Origin: Sceloporus undulatus
Lineage: Eukaryota > Chordata > Lepidosauria > Squamata > Phrynosomatidae
DNA length: 64,000 bases
NCBI RefSeq assembly: GCF_019175285.1
Contig: NC_056527.1
Location: forward strand, 110,866,389 to 110,930,388
Direction: 5' to 3'
The position numbers and the translations under genes are program-made. This document shows, in pieces, positions 9,605 through 20,787 of this stretch. The notes beneath the pieces are model-generated. The model saw only the letters and a list, made by a program, of their open reading frames with translations, searched no databases and was not told the DNA's origin. Each line of letters starts with the position of its first letter. The first letter of the stretch is position 1.

Positions 9605-9745
9605 ATTAAATAATAATTTTTTAAAAGACAAGGCTGCTCTGAGTTTGCAAAACCTGATCAGGACAATGGCTGACTAGGGGCTCTTAGAAGTCTCTTATTC
9701 ATAAAATTACCATAAAGTGAAGTCAACTAGATAGTAAATAATAAT
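9605..9745 (+). mobile_element. BovB/RTE 3' tail fragment
   Basis: GAGTTTGCAAAACCTGATCAG is followed by AAGTCTCTTATTCATAAAATTACC and AAGTCAACTAGATAG. This aligns with the BovB end that is split at 4680-4715 and 5422-5480. Confidence 0.6.
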
Positions 9746-10220
9746 ATGTTCTTCAAAATGGTGCTCTGTACACAGCTGGCATATATTTCTGCTTCCATTA
9801 CTATTACTGCTACTATTAAAAACAACAAAAGAGTTGTTGTTTTTTTAAAGCAATTTATTACTAAATCCCTGCCTTTTAGGCTCCATTGTGTTTAAGCAGC
9901 ATATAAGGATACTTTGTGCATGAACAAATTAAAGGCTCTCAAAAATGTTTCCTAACATTTTATTTTGTGACATGTTTTTAATCCATATTTACTTCTTTGT
10001 TCACTACAAAAGCAGACAGCAAAATTTTAGGATTCCAACTATGAGGAATGTACTAGGAGGAAATCACCATTCCCACCACCACCATGGTCTACAAACCAGG
10101 GGTTCTGCCATATTCTCCACCATTTTCCTGTCTCCTAATTCTCTCCACTTAACCTTGGAAAGGTTTAACAACTTCCAGTACCTTCCATCCAACATGCCTT
10201 TCTGAAGAGTGATCCAGCAT

Positions 10221-10397
10221 CACTCTTCACAGTATGAAATATTTAAATTGATCACCCCTCCCTTTCAGGAATAGCTAGGAATATACTGGTAAACTCTCCT
10301 TTCAGCAAATTCTCATCAGTATTAAGTAGGGAGATGTGCCATGCCTGTGTGCTTCGTTCTCCTTTGGTTCTACCCGATATACCCTCGGAGGTCCAAT
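10221..10397 (+). repeat. Direct duplication of about 180 bases, copy 1
   Basis: This matches 11264-11444 over nearly its full length with only scattered differences. It starts CACTCTTCACAGTATGAAAT and ends near GGTCCAAT. Confidence 0.85.
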
Positions 10398-10496
10398 GTA
10401 AATTGCTTTTCCCAACAAAATTCCTAGGTGTTCTATGTGCTTTCCCTTCCCTAGTTCTGTGTATATATAGACATCATGTAATCACACTAAATACCT

Positions 10497-10712
10497 TAAA
10501 GGCACCAGATCCCATCTGATCTTGGAAGCTAAGCAGAGGTCAGCCCTGGTTAGTACTTGGGTGGGTAGACTGCCAATGATTATCAGGTGTTGTGGGCTAT
10601 ATTTCAGAGGAAGGAACTGGCAAACCACCTCTGAGTATTCCTTACCTAAGAAATCCCAATCAAATTCATGGGGTCACCATAAGTCAACAGGCAACTTGAA
10701 GGCACATGCACA
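10497..10712 (+). mobile_element. 5S-rRNA-derived SINE, copy 1
   Basis: The 5' part holds recognisable 5S rRNA words in order: CATCTGATCTTGGAAGCTAA, GGTTAGTACTTGGGTGGG and GACTGCCAA. The rest (TTTCAGAGGAAGGAACTGGC..) and the end (GTCACCATAAGTCAACAGGC) resemble the body and BovB-like tail of Sauria SINEs. The promoter is thus 5S-type, not tRNA-type. A second copy is at 24912-25125. Confidence 0.85.
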
Positions 10713-10827
10713 TGCGCATGCACACATTCACACTGCCACCCAGTGGCAAAACAGAGACATTGACGTCATTGTTCTTTATTGGTTTTCTCATAGGTACAAG
10801 CAAGACAGTTTCTATTAGGTGCTAGTA

Positions 10828-10992
10828 GCTAGCATGGTGTATTGATTTGATTCTGGAGATCAGGGTTTGAATTCCCACTCGGCCATGAAACCCACTGGCA
10901 ATGGCAAACTCCCTTTGAAAAAAATGTGCCAAGAAAACCCCATGATAGGGTTGCAATAAGTTGGAAACAACTTGAAGTCACACATCAACCAT
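10828..10992 (+). repeat. Sauria-type SINE, internally shortened
   Basis: AGCATGGTGTATTGATTTGA is followed by a B-box-like GGGTTTGAATTCCC and the tail GGGTTGCAATAAGTTGGAAAC. The middle third is missing. Confidence 0.75.
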
Positions 10993-11263
10993 AACATAGA
11001 GGTGTTTCTGTTCCCCATCCCTGGTACATATGGCTCTGTTGCATCAACATGTCAAGGCCCTGCTGGAAAACAAGAAACAAATTAACAGTGCACTACTTAA
11101 GAGAGAATATTAAATAGGAAGACAACCCATCTATAGACTATATAGAACAGACAGCTCTCTTGTTGTAACAGCTTCATTGGCTGCTTGTAGGGTTGTAAAA
11201 ATTATTCTTATTCTTTCTCATCCTAAACAGGTCTTTGGATTTTATTTTATTTTTTACCTCTTT

Positions 11264-11444
11264 CACTCTTCACAGTATGAAATATTTAAATTGATCACCC
11301 CTCCCTTTCAGGAATAGCTAGGAATATACTGGCAAACTCTCCTTCCAGCAGATTCTCATCAGTATTAAGTAGGGAGGTGTGTCATGCCTGTGTGCTTCGA
11401 TCTCCTTTGTTTGGTTCTACCCGATATACCCTCAGAGGTCCAAT
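11264..11444 (+). repeat. Direct duplication of about 180 bases, copy 2
   Basis: Partner of 10221-10397, about 1.04 kb downstream and in the same orientation. No terminal structure marks it as a transposon. Confidence 0.85.
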
Positions 11445-11449
11445 AGCTT

Positions 11450-12150
11450 CACCCTGAGTGGGGAGTGATATACCAGCTCAGGGGGCCCATTACGCAGCCA
11501 TGGAGATCAAGTCTGGATAGAATTCATTGTTTCAGGTCCAATTCTACCCACTTCCCTTGAAGGGATGCTAAAGTCCACCATCTAAAGTACAGAATTCTTT
11601 CCTCTGCTATAGACTACCTGCTCCACAATTTAATGCCAATAAAGCTTAAGTTACAGCAATGGTGTGCTTTGGTTTTCTTTAGCAAAGAAAGTACTTGAAA
11701 GGCCTGGAGTTGCACCTATTTCTCACTCAGAACAGTATGTAAGCCATTGGTTTTCATGCACAATTTTTCTAGAAATTGATCAGTTAGCAGGGGTGCTATA
11801 TCATCACTTGGCCACCCTCTCCACTTCCAAATCATGAATTTTCTCCATGAGGGTTTCTAGCACCTCCTAAACATTCAGTTCACCAGTTCAGTAAGCAGGC
11901 CATATGCAGGTCACAGTAGCTAGCTTTTGCTGGTAAGTTTACAGCTCTTTAGAGGAACTTGAAATGTTTTTTTTTCCAGTTAAGTTTAAAACAGGAACAT
12001 ACTTTCTGTGAACTCAGACTTGCAAAAGGTCTGTGGTTAAGTCTTCTGATACACTGTGGGCTAAAATAAAAGCTTACATAGAAAAGCTTGTTCCTACAGG
12101 GCAAAAGTCAAAAGGACATAGCTAGGCAGATAACAATTTCTTCAGTAAGA
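11450..12150. other. Intergenic stretch, nothing recognised
   Basis: No family-like frame and no repeat ends were seen. Confidence 0.4.
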
Positions 12151-12154
12151 ACTT

Positions 12155-12463
12155 TATCGCACTGCGTTCCTTCCACGCGTTCTGAGAACGGAATGGAAGG
12201 AGCAGGGCCGGAACGAGTGGGGGACGGATTTACCCACGCGCCGCATCCGTTCCTCATTCGTTCCGTTCCCCCCTCTTCCGTTCTTATCTGTTCCAGAGGG
12301 GGAAATTTTTGAGAAGGTTCTGAACAGTTCTCAAAAAAGCGTCCCCTCTGGAACAGAAGGGCAGGAAGAGAGGGGGAACGGAACGAGTGAGGGACGGGTG
12401 TGTGCGGTAAAATCCGTCCCCCACTCTTTCGGTTCCTGCGGGCCGGCCAAGACCCGGGCGATA
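12155..12463. mobile_element. GC-rich foldback MITE with TATCGC ends
   Basis: The ends are TATCGC and GCGATA, with ACTT on both outer sides as a possible 4-base target duplication. Long inner arms mirror each other (12246-12302 against 12343-12399, around GTTCCAGAGGGG / CCCCTCTGGAAC), as do CGGAACGAGTGGGGGACGG and its partner. Base composition is unlike the AT-rich flanks. Confidence 0.7.
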
Positions 12464-12673
12464 ACTTCTAAATGTGCTTAGTAAAAAAAAAAAAAAGATT
12501 TGGGGGAAACTCCCAGGGCTTCACTATTGAGTGAGATTGTTAAAAGAAAAATCTGATTGTATAACTCATTACTCGTGAGTTGTGTTTCATAAAGGTGAAT
12601 GCTTGCTTGAAAGGCTGTTTCATTTTCAGAGTCAGCACTGACAGACATTTAACTGCTTGAAAGAAAAAGGAAG

Positions 12674-14186
12674 TGTTTAATTCTCAAGAAGAGCTGAACC
12701 AATCAGGGATCAACTGCCATTGGTACCTATTTAGACAACTAAAAGAGAGATGGAAGCTTGATATGGCAGATGTGGGAATAGCAAAGGAAAAAACGGCCTG
12801 GGAAAAAACACTAGGTAAAGTGAATAGGAAAGTAATTGCGAAATTATACGAGCTGATTCTCTCATGGAACACTGAAGAAGAGCCTATTAAACATAGCATG
12901 ATCAAATGGGCACAAAATGTGGGTCATAACATTTTGTATAAAAACTGGGAATTTATTTGGAACAGGGGGTTGAAATACACTGTTAATCAGGACCTGAAAG
13001 AAAATGTGTTCAAAATGGTTTACAGATGGCATCTCTCCCCTTATAAAATCTCTTTGATTTATAAAAAAGTTAGCCCTATATGTTGGAAATGCCAAAAAAC
13101 TATAGGAACTTACTACCACATGTGGTGGACCTGTGAGATCGCAAAAAAGTATTGGATATGTATATATGAAATAATTACGAAAGAGTTAAAAATTCAAATT
13201 CCTTTCTCTCCGGAAGTGTGCCTTTTAGGGATGTTTGAAGACACCGCATCTGAGAAATTTCAAAGATTACTATTTTACCTATTTACATGTGCAAGAATTG
13301 TCTTTGCTAGATTTTGGAAACAGAACTCCACTCCCTCAATAGAGAAATGGCTTATGAAAACTTACGAAATGGCTGAGTTGGATAGGATGACTTCCTGGAT
13401 CAAAGGGAAAAATGAAGAACAAGCAGTAGAACAATGGTTACCATTTTATGCCTTTATCAGGAAAAGATGGAAAAAATTTTTGTAAGATTGATCTGAAATC
13501 AGGTACCACCGGTCAAAGAGACCAAATAAGCATTTCCGCCTCTAATTTTGCTTTGTGAAATAGAAAATATTCCTCTTCGGATGTTTTATTATCTTTAATA
13601 GAAGTAAAGACTCTTCTCTTTATAGTTTCTCTTAACATATGAATTATTGAAACAATTATGCTCTTCTAAAATTAGGAGCTTTATTGTAAATATACAGGAG
13701 TAATTTGTAAGAAAACCATATAGAAAGTTATTTAGAACTCACACATAGTGTTAGATAGAGAGGAGTTTGCACAGACACAGTCTATTTAAATAAAATCAGA
13801 CCTAAAACACAATGAGATGTCCCAAAGAGAGACGGAAAAATGTAAAAATATATATCCTTCTCATTCCAAACTTTGGGAATCTCTCACATATTTTTTTTGT
13901 TTGGGGGTTAGAGCTCAAGAAAGAAATTGGAAGAAGACATAACATAGAAATCCAATAATGAAAGATGTGGATAACTGAGTAATAGGAGGTATTTTTGTGT
14001 TCAATGTTATTTTAGTTATGTCAAGGAACTATTTGTATTGTCAATGTGAAGTATGTTGTTTGTACATAATGTTGTTTGTATGTTTGTTTGTATATCTGTT
14101 CTTTTTGTCGATATATGTTATGGAGAATATGTCTTTGTTTTTTATTGTGAAAATGAAAATAAAATTTATTAAAAAAAAGAAAAAAA
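12674..14186 (+). mobile_element. Young 5'-truncated L1 LINE
   Basis: The open frame to 13485 encodes the C-terminal part of L1 ORF2, including the CWKCQKTIGTYYHMWWTC zinc-knuckle region. A 3' UTR of about 0.7 kb and an A-rich tail follow. A perfect 15-base target duplication, GAAAGAAAAAGGAAG, lies at 12659-12673 and 14187-14201. The frame has no break over its 260-odd codons, which with the intact duplication points to a recent insertion. It is too truncated to move by itself. Confidence 0.9.
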
Positions 14187-14285
14187 GAAAGAAAAAGGAA
14201 GATAAATAGCTAATTTTCAAAAATGTTCCTATAATGGTAGCGACTTTCTTGGGATCTGAGTTTATTTCAAGTTTTACTCTAAGCT

Positions 14286-14510
14286 CTAGAGTAGTTTGTA
14301 GAGAGATCTTGTAGCACCTTTGAGACTAACTGAAAGAAAGAAATTGGCAGCATGAGCTTTCGTAGACTTCAGTTGACTTCCTCAGATGCAGAAGTAGACT
14401 GAAGTCTACGAAAGCTTATGCTGCCAATTCCTTTCTTTCAGTTAGTCTCAAAGGTGCAACAAGATCTCTCTATGTACTGATTCTACAGACTAACATGGCT
14501 ATATCTTTGA
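14286..14510. repeat. Near-perfect hairpin repeat with about 80-base arms
   Basis: The arms lie at about 14292-14375 and 14398-14481. Both carry CTTTGAGACTAACTGAAAGA and AGACTTCAGT in inverse order, around a loop with TCCTCAGATGCAGAAG. CATGAGCTTTCGTAGAC matches the repeat at 7085-7255. This style (ending in TAACATGGCTATATC) is common in reptile genomes and may come from a Penelope-like element, but no protein remnant supports that here. Confidence 0.6.
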
Positions 14511-14514
14511 ACTT

Positions 14515-15460
14515 TACAGTAGTTATCTACAGTGCTGATCTTTATCCTTGAAATAGTTTCAGCACTTTAGATAGCTCCTTTGAAACCTACATTAAAAACC
14601 ACTGCAGACATTGGCATGATGGGCACCATCCACGAAGACACACAATCACAGCTGTACCCTTCTACTGTTGCAAGCATTCTCCTTATTGCCCCACCATGTT
14701 CTCCCCACTGCCATCTCTGCCCCTTTTCTCCTCTTCCTGACTGCATTAGTTTCCCTCTGTCGTCACTTCTTACCCTACTTTGTTGCCTTTCTCCTTCTTC
14801 ATTCCAATGGCTCCATTGCTTTCCTGCAATCTTTTCAAAGAGGTCTGCAAAATAGATTTCACCTACACCTTGTTCTAATGGCTAGACCTTTCTGGAGAGC
14901 TGTCACAATGACCCATGAATATGGAAAGAGAATGGGATCACTAGTTCCAATTATAGGTGTGAGTGTTCAGTCAGTGCTTAAACACAGTCAAAAGTAGGGG
15001 CAGGCTTGTTTCTCACAAAACAATTGCATAACCCCCTTACTGAGAGACTTGTGTTTTTTTTCATAAGCACCAAAGTTGGAAATCCAGAACAGGTGATACT
15101 CCAAATTAGCCCTAGATGTCATGCCTCGAATTGGTGAAACCCTGCTAACTTGGCAGAACCCAAATAGCAGATGATGGGAAAGACCCCTGTCTGACACTCC
15201 AGGGAGATGCTGACCTTATGATTTTTGGATTCAGCTTTTCCAGTAATGGAAAGTCCACACACTGACTTTGAAAATATTGTACATCTCTTGTGGAACACCT
15301 CCTTCACCACAAAAGACAATGGGAAATATTCTTAAGCATGCGCTCAAGATACAAGTCAACTCAAATCATCTATTCAACATTCCATTAAAACTGTGTGTAT
15401 TAAATGTTCAAATTGGTCATAGCAAGCAAGTTGTTGTTTCTCCACCAGGCACTCTTCTAA
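14515..15460. other. Intergenic stretch, nothing recognised
   Basis: Short open frames on both strands show no family-like composition. No repeat ends were recognised. Confidence 0.4.
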
Positions 15461-15464
15461 TCTG

Positions 15465-15700
15465 TTGGCCCCACACAGACTGCCAAAATAAAGCTGCTTT
15501 GGGTCTCTTTGGAGGTATGCTGTTTAAATTATGCATGCGTCCTAAGAGTCTGGAAGCTGTGCCAAAGCCACGCTCCAGCCCTTAGGACTGGATTGTGGCT
15601 TTGCACGGCTTCTGGACTCTTAGGATGCATGCATCATTTATACAGCATACCTCCAAAGTGACCTGAAGCAGTTTTATTTTGGCAGTCTGTATGGGGCCAA
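15465..15700. mobile_element. Foldback MITE with about 110-base arms
   Basis: It starts TTGGCCCC and ends GGGGCCAA. The arms mirror through AGACTGCCAAAATAAA / TTTTATTTTGGCAGTC, GGAGGTATGCTGT / ACAGCATACCTCC and CTAAGAGTCTGGAAG / CTTCTGGACTCTTAG. The centre is near 15584. No coding content. Confidence 0.75.
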
Positions 15701-15840
15701 ACTCTTTTTAAAAAAGTTTGATTCCCGCAGTAGTTGGGCTACATTAAGAATCCTTTGTTGGCCTATGCTTGTGGTTAAACAAGGAGGACCTTTTTCCTCA
15801 GAGGCTTGCATTCAGAGGTGGGGCTTTTCAGGCTCTGGAA

Positions 15841-15962
15841 TATAAATGAGAGCTCTCTGCACTAGAAATAACAGAGGGATCCAGGAAGAAAATATTTCCC
15901 ATCCCAAGGGCAACTGGAATTGCTCTCACAGAAAAAAAACTCATCCTGTTTCCTTATCAAGT
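15841..15962 (+). promoter_or_regulatory. TATA box and non-coding exon 1 of the third RNase gene
   Basis: TATAAAT lies at 15841-15847 and a donor (TATCAA then GTATGTGAG) at 15960/15961. The TATA box, the GAGCTC(T/C)CT just downstream and the GATCCAG(G)AAGAA stretch are shared in order with 22467-22590, upstream of the fourth RNase gene. Intron 1 would be about 2.5 kb, to the acceptor ending at 18458. Confidence 0.65.
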
Positions 15963-16153
15963 ATGTGAGTATAAAATATTTTCAATCTTGATTTGCTGTG
16001 ACTGTTTTGGTCCATATTCCATATGTACATCATTAAAATAAGATCACCATAAAGAAGGGGGAAAGGAGAAGTTTCCATCTCTCCCTTTAAAAGCAGAAGC
16101 TTGAAGTAACCAGTTAATAAAAAGTTATTTCCAATAGCAAATGTGTTATTACA

Positions 16154-16420
16154 GCCTCATCTGCACTGCAGTTGCTGGCTGTGTGCCGTAATAAATTTGA
16201 TTTGATTTGCACTGCAGAAATAATGCAGTTTGATACCACTTTAACTGCCATGGCTCAGTGTTATGGCATCCTGAGATTTGTAGTTTGTTGTTCCACCAGA
16301 GCTCTCTGACAGGGAAGGCTAAATATCTCACAAAACTACAAATCCCAGAATTCCATAGCATTGAGACATGGCAGTTAAAGCGGTTCAAAACTACATTAAT
16401 TCTGCAGTGTGGATGAGGCC
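16154..16420. mobile_element. Palindromic MITE (family A) with a small internal insertion
   Basis: The arms read TGCAGAAATAATGCAGTTTG / CTACATTAATTCTGCAG and CTACAAATCCCAGAATTCC in the middle. Near the left end TGCACTGCAG occurs twice around a short GCCGTAATAAATTTGATTTG segment, which looks like an inserted repeat tail with a target duplication. Confidence 0.7.
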
Positions 16421-16635
16421 TACATCACATTACGACTGTAACATAAAAAGCAGAAGTACTATTTTGCAGTGTAACTTAAAGTTTTTTATTGCTTCAGAAA
16501 GAGAAAAAAACTTTTCCAAAACATTGTTATAGTGACAACGACTTCCTTGGACTTTTGAAATTATGATGAACCTGAGGAATCTCGTTTTACAATGCAACTT
16601 TCCAAGTTCTGTTTAAAAGCAACAGAATTTGTAGG

Positions 16636-17335
16636 TATCATAGAATCATAGAGTTGGAAGAGACCACAAGGGCCATCCAATCCAACCCTCTTCTACCATG
16701 CAGGAAATCTCAATCAAAGCATCCTCAACAGATGGCCATCCAGCCTCTGCTTAAAGACCTCCAAGGAAGGAGACTCCACTACACTCCGAGGGAGTTTGTT
16801 CCACTGTCGAACAGCCCTTACTGTCAGGAAGTTCCTTCTAATATTGAGGTGGAATCTCTTTTCTTGTAGCTTGCATCCATTGCTCCGGGTCCTAGTCTCT
16901 GGAGCAAATGAAAACAAGTCAGCTCCCTCTTCAGTATGGCATCCCTTCAAGTATTTAAACAGGGCTATCATATCAACTCTTAACCTTCTCTTCTCCAAGC
17001 TAAACATCCCCAGCTCCCTGATTCTTTCCTTGTAAGGCATGGTTTCCAGACTCTTCACCATTTTAGTCACCCTCCTTTGGACATGCTCTAGTTTCTCAAT
17101 GTCCTTTTTGAATTGTGGCACCCAGAACTGGACACAATATTCCAGGTGGGGCCTGACCAAAGCAGAATAGAGTGGCACTATTACTTCCCTTGATCTAGAC
17201 ACTATACTTTTATTGATGCAGCCTAAAATTGCATCAGTCTGTGAAGATAATTTGCCAAGTGCTTCCTCCCTGCCCCATCTCCACTTTTTCTCATCCATTT
17301 TGCTTTCCATGAGGAAAAGCATATGCTCACTAGAA
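16636..17335 (-). mobile_element. CR1 LINE, 3' part of ORF2
   Basis: The antisense frame 16714-17322 encodes the CR1 reverse-transcriptase C-terminus (SREVIVPLYSALVRPHLEYC, VQRRVTKMVKSLE, LPRSVVESPSLEVFKQRLD). The element ends with the classic CR1 3' motif CCAACTCTATGATTCTATGA at 16636. The frame is open for about 200 codons, so it is only moderately old. The 5' part is missing. Confidence 0.9.
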
Positions 17336-17663
17336 ATCTTGTTAACACTATCAGTTATGTCACCACAGCAGCTCTGAAGTATGTCTTCTTTTCATGCTTA
17401 GCTGTTCTCCATAGCAAGGAGGAAGAGGTTTAACATGCTTCCTCCGTTACTCTAGTTCTGACTTGGATATAGGCAGCAGCCTGAGGAAGTGACTTGTCAT
17501 GGAAGATTCACAAAAATGACCAGTTAAAAGGTATCCCCAGGGTCACATAGCCATATCTCATGCCAGAGCAACAATGGAGAGATCAAAGCAGAGGTTGAAA
17601 TGGTCATTCAGAAAGCAAAACACAGTCTGGGTTTCTGTCCCCCAGCTATTCTGCACCATCATG

Positions 17664-17720
17664 AGAGCCAGTGTGGTGTAGTGATTTGTGTATATAACTC
17701 TGGAGACCACACTTTCTCAA
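17664..17720 (+). repeat. Sauria-type SINE, 5' fragment
   Basis: GAGAGCCAGTGTGGTGTAGTG, then CTCTGGAGACCA. The body and tail are missing. Confidence 0.55.
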
Positions 17721-17734
17721 GAGACTATCACAAG

Positions 17735-18460
17735 AGGGATGAGATAGGGACAGGATCACTCCACCATCCTTATCTCATACATGACCTGAGTGAAAGTGAT
17801 TGTGCAAATCACTTTCACACTGCAGCTGGCTGAAAAGTGCTTTCAGCCATCATGGTATTAACGGATTTGACTGCAAATGATAGGTGGAATCACTTTCAGC
17901 TGACGGCTCAAAGCCTTCTGTTGATATCAGTCTTCTGTTGATACAAAAGCGCTTCCCTGCCAGGACAGGTGTGAGTCATATGTGAAAGTCCTTCCCACAA
18001 TCAGGTGGGAAGGATAGGACAGGGATGGGACATCATTGTCCCATCCCTCATGCGATTAATCTGCACAGTCTTGGGGGAAGACAATGTTACAGTTAGGATA
18101 AGAGAATAGAGAATAGGGTCAGAACCATATTGTGTTTTAATTATATGGGTTTTTTCCCCTTTCCCTTTTCTTTCTGTTTTCTGTTTGTTTTTCTAAAAAC
18201 ATTTTGAATGTATACTTTGAATGGATATCATTTTGATTTTGACTGCAAATTAGATTGCTTGTGAAATAAATAAATAATATTAATTGGGAGAAAAATATGA
18301 CAAGTCACCATCTGCACCCTACAGTGGTGACTGGGAGTATTCTGCCAACTCACACTGCATAAGGTTTAAATGCTCTCATTTTTCATACCCAAGGCGCAGG
18401 CCTTGCTTTTACGTTTCTCTGATTTTCCTTTTCCTCCTCCTCCTCCTACTCTCTATAGAT
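17735..18460. other. Intron 1 of the third RNase gene, no recognised content
   Basis: It contains short inverted words (GTGAAAGTGATTGTG / AATCACTTTCAC, and GGGATGGGACATCATTGTCCC) that suggest a worn MITE between about 17740 and 18060. A pyrimidine tract rich in CTC/TCC precedes the acceptor ending at 18458. Confidence 0.4.
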
Positions 18461-18474
18461 TTCAAGGCCCTACC

Positions 18475-18915
18475 ATGCTGAACTGCAAGGTCTCTTGCTA
18501 CCTTCAGGTCCAAGCCATCCTTCTGGTGATTCTTGTGGTCCAGTCCTGTGAAGGTCAGACCTGGCAGGATTTTCAAAGAAAGCATGTTGATTATCCATTA
18601 ACACCCGCCGGAAACCCCAATGCGTACTGCAACCTGATGATGCAGCGGAGAGGAATGACTCAACCTACTTGCAAATACAGGAACACCTTCATCAATGCTG
18701 ATCCATTACATATCCATGATGTATGCCAAATACAAGGCAAATATACTTACTATGCCTGGAACTTATTTGACAGCACAGACTATTTCCCTGTAGTTGACTG
18801 CAATTACATTGGAGGTTCTCCTCCAAACTGCCAGTACCAAGGAACGTTTTACTTCCAGAAACGCATCCGTGTGGCCTGTGGTGAACCTGTTCACCTTCAA
18901 GCTATCTTGCCATAG
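18475..18915 (+). CDS. RNase A superfamily protein (third gene)
   Basis: Secreted protein of 146 residues. The ATG at 18475 follows an acceptor (CTCTATAG ending at 18458). That leader, TTTCAAG then 5'-UTR then ATG, is nearly the same as in the fourth gene. The signal peptide covers residues 1-27 and the mature chain starts QTWQDF, so an N-terminal pyroglutamate is possible. The first His (FQRKHVDYP), the catalytic Lys (CKYRNTF) and the second His (EPVHLQ) are present. The Asp that follows the second His in bovine RNase A is replaced by Gln. There are six cysteines. The protein is less basic than the angiogenin-like gene at 8261. It and the gene at 26844 are clearly sister copies (shared NPNAYC, LMM and IRVAC blocks). 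Confidence 0.92.
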   Translation: MLNCKVSCYLQVQAILLVILVVQSCEGQTWQDFQRKHVDYPLTPAGNPNAYCNLMMQRRGMTQPTCKYRNTFINADPLHIHDVCQIQGKYTYYAWNLFDSTDYFPVVDCNYIGGSPPNCQYQGTFYFQKRIRVACGEPVHLQAILP

Positions 18916-18919
18916 ACAA

Positions 18920-20650
18920 AATGAACTGCAATTCATTTGTTATTTGCAGCAGCCCAAACTTCCATGGCATTTTTGGCAAAGTGATATTTTCCAGCATGCT
19001 TAATGCTTACTTTTAAACTTTATCTCTGCAATATATCAGGTCCATATCACTGGATTCCCCCCCCCCCCCTTACAATAATTCTTCTGGGCAGTGGCATCAC
19101 TAGGGTTGGTTTCACCCAGTCTGCTAATGTTACTCATAAATGATAATTCCTGTATATCATTCAATGTAATGGGGATTGCTGTAACATAAACAACTAGCAA
19201 AATTAAAATTATACCTTGAAATGACAATATCATATGCACAACCTAAATGTATTTATTGGTACGCAGCTTCATGTGGGTACAGTGAAAAACTGGTAAGATA
19301 GGATGTTTCAAAAGAAAAAAGTAAACAATTTTTTTTAAATCATTTTTATTTTTTAAAAAACCTGGGCTCTCCTTTCTCCTCCCACTAAGCCTCACCCCAC
19401 TCACACCATCTCTTCAGCGTTTTAAAGAGATGCAGGGGAACTCCACATCCCACTTCCTACAAAAAGGCAAATGTTTGGGAAGCGGTAGTGTCACCTCACA
19501 CTTAGGATGTCACCTGGTGCAGCCCGCACCCCTTTATTGACACCCCTGCTTTTGGATGAGCTTTCAGAATAGAGGTTTTGAAAGGAAACACTACAGGAAG
19601 TAGATCTCACAAACTGATTCCTTTACCTATTTTCCCTGGAGACTTTCTGTGCTGATTTATTTTCTTTTGCTCCCTTTCTTCCATCATCATCATCATAAAA
19701 AAAAGTATTAACGCAAGAACCCTGCCTCTTCTCAGCACCCTTACCAAACTACAAATCTTAGCTGAAGGGGGAGGGAAGGAAGGTTTATTTGTTGTGTAGC
19801 AAGAAGCAGATAAGCTGGTTTGCACATGTGTATTACAATGTTTTCCACAGGGCTCCACTCCCTCATGAAAAGTCCACTTCACACATGTATATGTGATACC
19901 TGTTTATGTTGAATGTCATGTGGCTGGGAGATGTATGCACCAAATAGCGCCCCAAAAACCAATGTACTCAAGGTAGAGAAGCACACCTTCTAACTGTCCA
20001 ATTCATCCTCTGCAATCCAACTGTACAGCTACTTTTAAAAGGTCACAGTTTTTCTCTCCTCCTCCCATTTTTCTCCTTTGTCTTTTGCTTACTTCAGTTG
20101 CTGCAGATTGAGTTTAAAGTGCAAAAGTAGTTTACAAAAATGGTCTATTCCTCCCAGCTGGAGGCCATGTTAGAATTGCCAGATTGAAAACTGGGGATGA
20201 CTCCCATACCTTTAACAGTTGTGCAGAAGGAATTTGAGCAGGAGTTACTTATCACATATCAAGGTATCAAAGAATGCCTACTGAAATTCCCTCTTCTGTG
20301 CAACCATTGAAGGTATAGGAGCCCTCTGCTGTTTTCACTTTGGCAACCTAAAGCATCACAACATTCTATACTGCTTTGTCTGGAGATTTCTAGAGTGATC
20401 TCCAATGAAGAGTTTTAAAATAACCAGGAAAGGAAAAGAATGACAAGCTTATTCTTCCTTTATAGCAGCCTATAAAACTGGACAGGTGTGGATAAAGATG
20501 GTCACCTATTAACTTCTCCAACAATGCACCTTTGGCATCAGTGACACTTTCCCTGCCATCAGAGAAGTGTTCACTGGAGCTACAGAGCTCACACAGACAA
20601 TGATGAAATTTTCAGCTGCCTATTTTCACATTTTCATTGGAACCTGAAAC
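18920..20650. other. Intergenic stretch with one diverged repeat
   Basis: There is a C-run near 19058. An AT-rich part follows, then at 20030-20150 an antisense copy of the TTTGCTTTTGCC-type repeat seen at 27880-28090 and 34430-34630. No gene was recognised. Confidence 0.4.
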
Positions 20651-20764
20651 ATGTCCTTCCCCTTTTCTCAATTTAGTTTAGTTTATACTATATTTGGTAA
20701 GTGCAAATCATTCTTCCTCTTTTTGCCTGCTTCCATCTTGAGATATCCTAGATGTCAGGCTAAT

Positions 20765-20787
20765 ACACACACACACACACACACACC
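20765..20787. repeat. (CA)n microsatellite
   Basis: About eleven CA units followed by an imperfect extension. Confidence 0.85.

Noticed and set aside
10497-10580. 5S rRNA gene
   Set aside because: Only part of 5S is present and it is joined to a SINE body and tail; not a functional rRNA gene.
12673-13485. 270-codon frame as a host gene
   Set aside because: It is the C-terminal part of L1 ORF2, flanked by a target duplication and an A-rich tail.
16714-17322. Antisense 202-codon frame as a host gene
   Set aside because: Clear CR1 reverse-transcriptase C-terminus followed by the CR1 end motif.
18370-18474. Upstream extension of the third RNase frame to an earlier ATG
   Set aside because: It crosses the pyrimidine tract and splice acceptor ending at 18458; the ATG at 18475 gives a normal signal peptide.
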